64,000 nt of DNA from Mitsuaria sp. WAJ17 (lineage in GTDB: Bacteria > Pseudomonadota > Gammaproteobacteria > Burkholderiales > Burkholderiaceae_C): NCBI RefSeq assembly GCF_014174515.1, contig NZ_JACJUG010000019.1:39917-103916 (forward strand). Direction: 5' to 3'. Under the pieces are notes generated by a model. The model worked only from the letters and a program-made list of their open reading frames with translations, did no database searches and had not been told where the DNA came from. Both the position numbers and the translations under genes were made by a program. Of this stretch, positions 60,422 to 64,000 are shown in pieces. The first letter of the stretch is position 1. Each line of letters opens with the position of its first letter.

Positions 60422-63400
60422 TCAGCCCGCGAAGCGTACCCGGCTGCGACGCACCGTCAGCCCGGCCGGCGGCTGGCCCAGCCACCAGTCCTTGGGCAGG
60501 TGCAAGGGTGTCAAACCGTCCGCCCGCTCGACGCCCACATGGCCGTCCCGGCCCTGCGCCTTGGCGGCATAGAGGGCCACATCGGCCAGGCCCAGGCTGG
60601 CGGCCCAGTCCCAGGCGCGGGGCTGCGAGGGATTCAGCGGGAAGGCGGTCCAGCCCAGGGACACGGTGACCGGGATCTGCCGGCCCTCGCCGATGTCGAA
60701 GAGCTGCTCGCGCACCGCCAAGCAGGCCCGCTCGGCCAGCTCGGCCGCGCTGCCGCGGTTGCTGTCGCGCACCAGCACCAGGACCTCCTCACCGCCCCAG
60801 CGCACGAGGGAGTCCGTGCCGCGAAACACCTTGCGCAGCCGCTCGGCCAGCTGCACAAGCACGGCATCGCCGGCGCCATGGCCGTGGACGTCGTTGACGC
60901 GCTTGAAGTGGTCCAGGTCCAGCAGCATCAGCAGCAGATCACTGTCGGGAGCGGGCTCCTGGCCCTCGGACTCGAAGCGGCGCAGGCACAGGTTGAGATC
61001 GTCCTCCAGGCGCAGCGCCAGGTAGCGGCGGTTGCGCAGGCCGGTGAGCGTGTCGGTCAGGCTGGCTTCGCGCAGCTCGACGGTGCGCGCGTCCACCAAG
61101 GCCCGCAGCTCGACCTCGCGGCGGCGCAGGCGCCGGGTGCGCCACTGCACCCAGCTCCAGATCGACAGCAGCAGCAGCACGCCCGCGCCGGAGCGCGCCC
61201 ACCAGGTCTGCCACCAGGCGGGCAGCAGCTCGATGGGAAGGTCCAGCGAGGCCATGCGGCCCGCGCCCTGCTGCGGCATCGCGCGCACCTGCAGCACGTA
61301 GCGGCCGGGCTTGAGCGGGCCGAAGCTGGGGCTGCGGGCGCTGGCGTCCACGCGGGTCCAGTCGGCATCCTGGCCCTGCAGGCGGTACTGGTAGCGCAGG
61401 CGCTGCGGGTCGGCATAGTCCAGGCCCGCGAACTCGACGGTCAGCGTGCGCATGCCCGGCTGCAGGGTCAGGCCTTGCTGCAGGCTCTGCGGCTGGTAGG
61501 GCTGGCCATTGAGCCGCAGACTGCTGACCACCATGGGCAGCTCACCCATGGGCGCGGCGTAGGCCTCCGGCTGCACGCGCAGCAGACCACGGCTGCCACC
61601 GAACAGCAGGCCGCCCCCCTGCAGCTCGCAGCTGGCGAAGAACCAGAAGCTGCCGAAGAAAGCGCCCTCGGCCGGACCAAAGGCGTCGATGCGGTCGGCC
61701 CGCGGGTCATAGACGTAGAGCTGGCTCCAGATGCGCCCCTGGGCGTCCTCGTGCAGGTTGCCGCCGAACACGCCCTGCACATCGAGGCGTTCACTGATGC
61801 GCTCGAAGCGAGAGCGGCCCTGGGCGTCCAGGCCGGTCCGGCGGTGCAGCCCGCTGACCGGCGTGTCCACCCACAGCGTGCCGTCACGCGACCACAGCAT
61901 GCCCATCACGATGGGGCTGCCCAGCGCCTCCTTCGGCGACTGCGCCAGCGGCGTCAGGCCGGTCGGCCCCTCGACGAACAGCCCCTGCTGCCCGCCCACC
62001 CACAGCGCGAGGCTGCCCGGCTCCTCGCGCAGCGCGTAGATGCCGCCCTTCAGCGCCTCGCCGCCCGCCAGGTTGACGCGTTGCAGCGTCGGCGCCTCGG
62101 ACGACGCCAGGCGGTACAGCCCCTCCTGCATGCCCAGCAGGACCTCGCCCGTGCGGCGGATCAGCAACTGCTGGGCCCGCGCGCCCTCCAGCGGCCAGTC
62201 GCGCAGCAGGCGCCCGTCCAGACTGCGGTGTTCCAGGCGGCCGGCCGAGGCCAACCAGAGGCTGCCGTCCGGGGCCTGGTTGAGGGCATCGACCACGCTG
62301 CGACGCTCGCGCGGCCACCTGCCCAGGGTCGCCAGGGCCTGGCCGGGTCGTCCGTCCAGGCGCGCCACCGGGCCCGCCTGCGTGGGCGCCAGCACCTCGC
62401 CGCTGCGCAGGCACAGCACCGAGCGCACGTCCGCCTCGTGCAGGGCGCTTTGCGGATCGCTGTCGGGCCCGCGCACGGCCAGGGCGGGATGGTCCTGGTG
62501 ACGCTGCAGGCCCAGGCCGTAGCCGCTCACCCACATCACGCCCCAGCGGTCGCGCAGCAGGCCGCTGATGTCATTGCCCGCCAGGCCGCGCAAGTGCTGC
62601 GGGTCGTGCCGCAACCAGGCCTCGATGCTGCCGCGGTTGGGATCCAGCCAGAGCAGGCCCTTCTTGCCCCCGACCCAGATGCGGCCGTCCTCGGCCTCGG
62701 CCAGAGCCTGGATGGGCGCCTTGAGGTCCTGCACCCAGCGCACCTGGCCCTGCTCCACCACGCCCAGACGCCCGTCCTGCGTGCCGAACCAGAGGCGGCC
62801 GGCGCGGTCTTCCGTCATGGCCAGCACGGTGGCCTCGTCCTGCGGCCCCGGCAGGGCGACGTGGGTCCAGCCCCCGCCCTGTCGGCGCGCAAGGCCCCGC
62901 CAGTGGCCGGCCCAGACCGCGCCGTCATGGGCGACGAGCAGGGCGGTGACCCGCTGCTCCGGCTCGCCCTTGATGCTCAACTCGTGGCGCTCGAAGCGCC
63001 GCTCGGCCGGCAGGTAGCGCTGCAGGCCCTGCCCCAGGCTGCCTATCCAGACGCTGCCGTCGCCATCCTCGGCCAGGGCGCGGATGGGCATCTGCGCAGC
63101 ATCATGCACTGCGGCGTTGCCCTGGGCCTGGACGCGGTCCTGCTGAGGGTCGTAGACCATGAGTCCCTGGAACTCGGTCCCGATCCACATGCGCCCGTCG
63201 CGGGCCGGAGCCAGGGCCCGCACCCAGCCGAGGTTGCGCCGGGCCGCGGTAGGGCCCTCCTGCTCGATAGAGCGCAGCCGGTAGCCGTCATAGCGGGTGA
63301 GGCCCTTGATGGTGGCGACCCAGATGAAGCCGCTGCGGTCCTGGGCCAGCGCGGGCACCGTGTTCTGCGGCACCTCGATGCTGCGGAACTGGGCATCGAG

Positions 63401-63499
63401 GACCTCGCCCGCGAAGGCGGATGCAGCCAGCAGACCGGCCCACTGAAGGCCCGCCCACAGGAACAGCAATGCGGACAGGCGCAGAACAGCTCGGTGCAT
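60422..63499 (-). CDS. Propeller-sensor diguanylate cyclase (Reg_prop + Y_Y_Y + GGDEF)
   Basis: A 1025-residue membrane sensor. A signal peptide or anchor (1-30) leads into a periplasmic two-component-regulator beta-propeller made of repeats such as ALAEDGDGSVWIGSLGQGL (about 35-640), a Y_Y_Y domain (about 680-750, VEFAGLDYADPQRLRYQYRL), one transmembrane helix (about 780-800) and a cytosolic GGDEF domain (about 830-1000). The cyclase motif is GGEEV with an RxxD site in FRGTDSLVRWGGEEV, so c-di-GMP synthesis is likely, though Val replaces the usual Phe. No histidine kinase module is fused. The start at 63499 is a guess; a TTG at 63529 is the alternative. Confidence 0.92.
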   Translation of the reverse strand: MHRAVLRLSALLFLWAGLQWAGLLAASAFAGEVLDAQFRSIEVPQNTVPALAQDRSGFIWVATIKGLTRYDGYRLRSIEQEGPTAARRNLGWVRALAPARDGRMWIGTEFQGLMVYDPQQDRVQAQGNAAVHDAAQMPIRALAEDGDGSVWIGSLGQGLQRYLPAERRFERHELSIKGEPEQRVTALLVAHDGAVWAGHWRGLARRQGGGWTHVALPGPQDEATVLAMTEDRAGRLWFGTQDGRLGVVEQGQVRWVQDLKAPIQALAEAEDGRIWVGGKKGLLWLDPNRGSIEAWLRHDPQHLRGLAGNDISGLLRDRWGVMWVSGYGLGLQRHQDHPALAVRGPDSDPQSALHEADVRSVLCLRSGEVLAPTQAGPVARLDGRPGQALATLGRWPRERRSVVDALNQAPDGSLWLASAGRLEHRSLDGRLLRDWPLEGARAQQLLIRRTGEVLLGMQEGLYRLASSEAPTLQRVNLAGGEALKGGIYALREEPGSLALWVGGQQGLFVEGPTGLTPLAQSPKEALGSPIVMGMLWSRDGTLWVDTPVSGLHRRTGLDAQGRSRFERISERLDVQGVFGGNLHEDAQGRIWSQLYVYDPRADRIDAFGPAEGAFFGSFWFFASCELQGGGLLFGGSRGLLRVQPEAYAAPMGELPMVVSSLRLNGQPYQPQSLQQGLTLQPGMRTLTVEFAGLDYADPQRLRYQYRLQGQDADWTRVDASARSPSFGPLKPGRYVLQVRAMPQQGAGRMASLDLPIELLPAWWQTWWARSGAGVLLLLSIWSWVQWRTRRLRRREVELRALVDARTVELREASLTDTLTGLRNRRYLALRLEDDLNLCLRRFESEGQEPAPDSDLLLMLLDLDHFKRVNDVHGHGAGDAVLVQLAERLRKVFRGTDSLVRWGGEEVLVLVRDSNRGSAAELAERACLAVREQLFDIGEGRQIPVTVSLGWTAFPLNPSQPRAWDWAASLGLADVALYAAKAQGRDGHVGVERADGLTPLHLPKDWWLGQPPAGLTVRRSRVRFAG

Positions 63500-63574
63500 G
63501 GAGGCGGATGATAAGCAGGCTCCGTGCAAGCCCCGTGAGGCGAGTGACGCGCAATGCGCAGAAATGCGCGCGGC

Positions 63575-64000
63575 TCAGCCTCCCAGCAGGCGCAGGGCCA
63601 GCCAGGCGGGCAAGCCGAGGTACAGCAGGGCGAGGCCGGCGGACTCCAGGCCCTCTCGCATGGGCAGAGCCAGCGCGGGACGCCACAAAAGCCCCAGCCA
63701 GGCCAGGGCCTCGATGCCGGCGCGCACGGCCGCCGAGGCCATCAGCACGCCGACGGCCCAGGCTGCCCACCACAGGCCGAAGGCGGACAGATAGGCCGCC
63801 AGGCCGTAGCTGCGGTACTCGCCCAGCAGGCCACCGTAGGCGATGTGCTGGTGCAGGGCAAAGGCCGGCAGGGCCAGCAGCAGGGGCAGGCCCAGATACT
63901 TCCAGGCCGGCCGGGCCAGGCGGTGGCGGCGCAGGCGCTGGCGGGCCATCGCGTAGCGTGCGGCCGGGCCTTCCTCGCCGGCCTCGGCCAGCGGCGCGCC
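63575..64000 (-). CDS. Membrane protein, 5' end outside the window
   Basis: At least 141 residues, with two or three hydrophobic segments (WKYLGLPLLLALPAFAL, YLSAFGLWWAAWAVGVLMAS, GLALLYLGLPAWLALRLL). An ATG at 63949 exists, but the frame stays open and coding-like to the window edge, so the gene probably starts beyond 64000. I recognise no family. It is transcribed towards the propeller-sensor gene. Confidence 0.7.
   Translation of the reverse strand, partial: GAPLAEAGEEGPAARYAMARQRLRRHRLARPAWKYLGLPLLLALPAFALHQHIAYGGLLGEYRSYGLAAYLSAFGLWWAAWAVGVLMASAAVRAGIEALAWLGLLWRPALALPMREGLESAGLALLYLGLPAWLALRLLGG

Noticed and set aside
60500..63511. A 1003-codon plus-strand open frame opposite the propeller-sensor gene
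   Set aside because: An antisense shadow in GC-rich DNA, rich in Gln, Ala, Leu and His, with no domain; the minus strand has clear propeller repeats and a GGDEF domain.

Overview
This is a gene-dense, high-GC chromosomal segment from a Gram-negative bacterium, most likely a betaproteobacterium of the order Burkholderiales. The call rests on a classical betaproteobacterial general porin, the DUF3034 plus truncated-haemoglobin pair, DUF1840, DUF2145, DUF2242 and DUF3149 proteins, and the codon use. A Roseateles/Mitsuaria-like genus is a guess. I see no prophage, insertion sequence, integrase, CRISPR array or rRNA operon. One tRNA-Leu(CAG) is present.

Layout. 0-8 kb: a NarL-type response regulator, ruvA-ruvB, a general porin, a histidine phosphatase and a DUF1840 protein, then a translationally coupled HD-GYP / GGDEF-EAL pair. 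8-14 kb: a 3-oxoadipyl-CoA-type thiolase, an IclR regulator, and a coupled enoyl-CoA hydratase / 3-hydroxyacyl-CoA dehydrogenase pair, which together look like acyl-CoA degradation feeding from aromatic or branched substrates. 14-23 kb: an M13 peptidase, a MacAB-like three-gene efflux operon, a PAS-GGDEF-EAL protein with a TTG start, and tRNA-Leu.

23-29 kb: a coherent lysine-degradation block on the minus strand. It encodes a lysine 6-dehydrogenase-like enzyme, an ALDH7-type aminoadipate-semialdehyde dehydrogenase, a DUF1338/HglS 2-oxoadipate dioxygenase/decarboxylase and an FAD-linked D-2-hydroxyglutarate dehydrogenase, with a divergent Lrp/AsnC regulator. Only the aminoadipate transaminase is missing from a full route from lysine to 2-oxoglutarate. 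Beside it, a perfect-consensus sigma-54 promoter drives two tiny membrane proteins.

29-48 kb: an M24 peptidase, an OmpA-family protein, a ketopantoate-reductase-like enzyme, a LytS/LytR-type two-component pair, a large SPFH (flotillin-like) membrane protein, an FG-GAP repeat lipoprotein, an acyltransferase-3 protein, a glyoxalase I, the DUF3034/periplasmic globin pair, small DUF proteins and a multi-PAS diguanylate cyclase. 48-54 kb: an S1/P1 nuclease, a duplicated 67-bp palindromic element, a decayed YCII/ECF42 sigma-factor remnant, a secreted subtilase preceded by a clear c-di-GMP-I (GEMM) riboswitch, and an M14 peptidase. 54-64 kb: an exported methyltransferase, SUI1 factor, DUF2242 lipoprotein, an orphan substrate-binding protein, two GNAT proteins, a second Lrp regulator with a perfect operator-like dyad, NDH-2, and a beta-propeller sensor diguanylate cyclase.

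Two themes run through the window. One is c-di-GMP signalling: five enzymes with GGDEF, EAL or HD-GYP domains plus a c-di-GMP riboswitch on a secreted protease. The other is the lysine cluster with its dedicated regulator. No searches could be run, so families are assigned by recognising motifs and overall sequence character.
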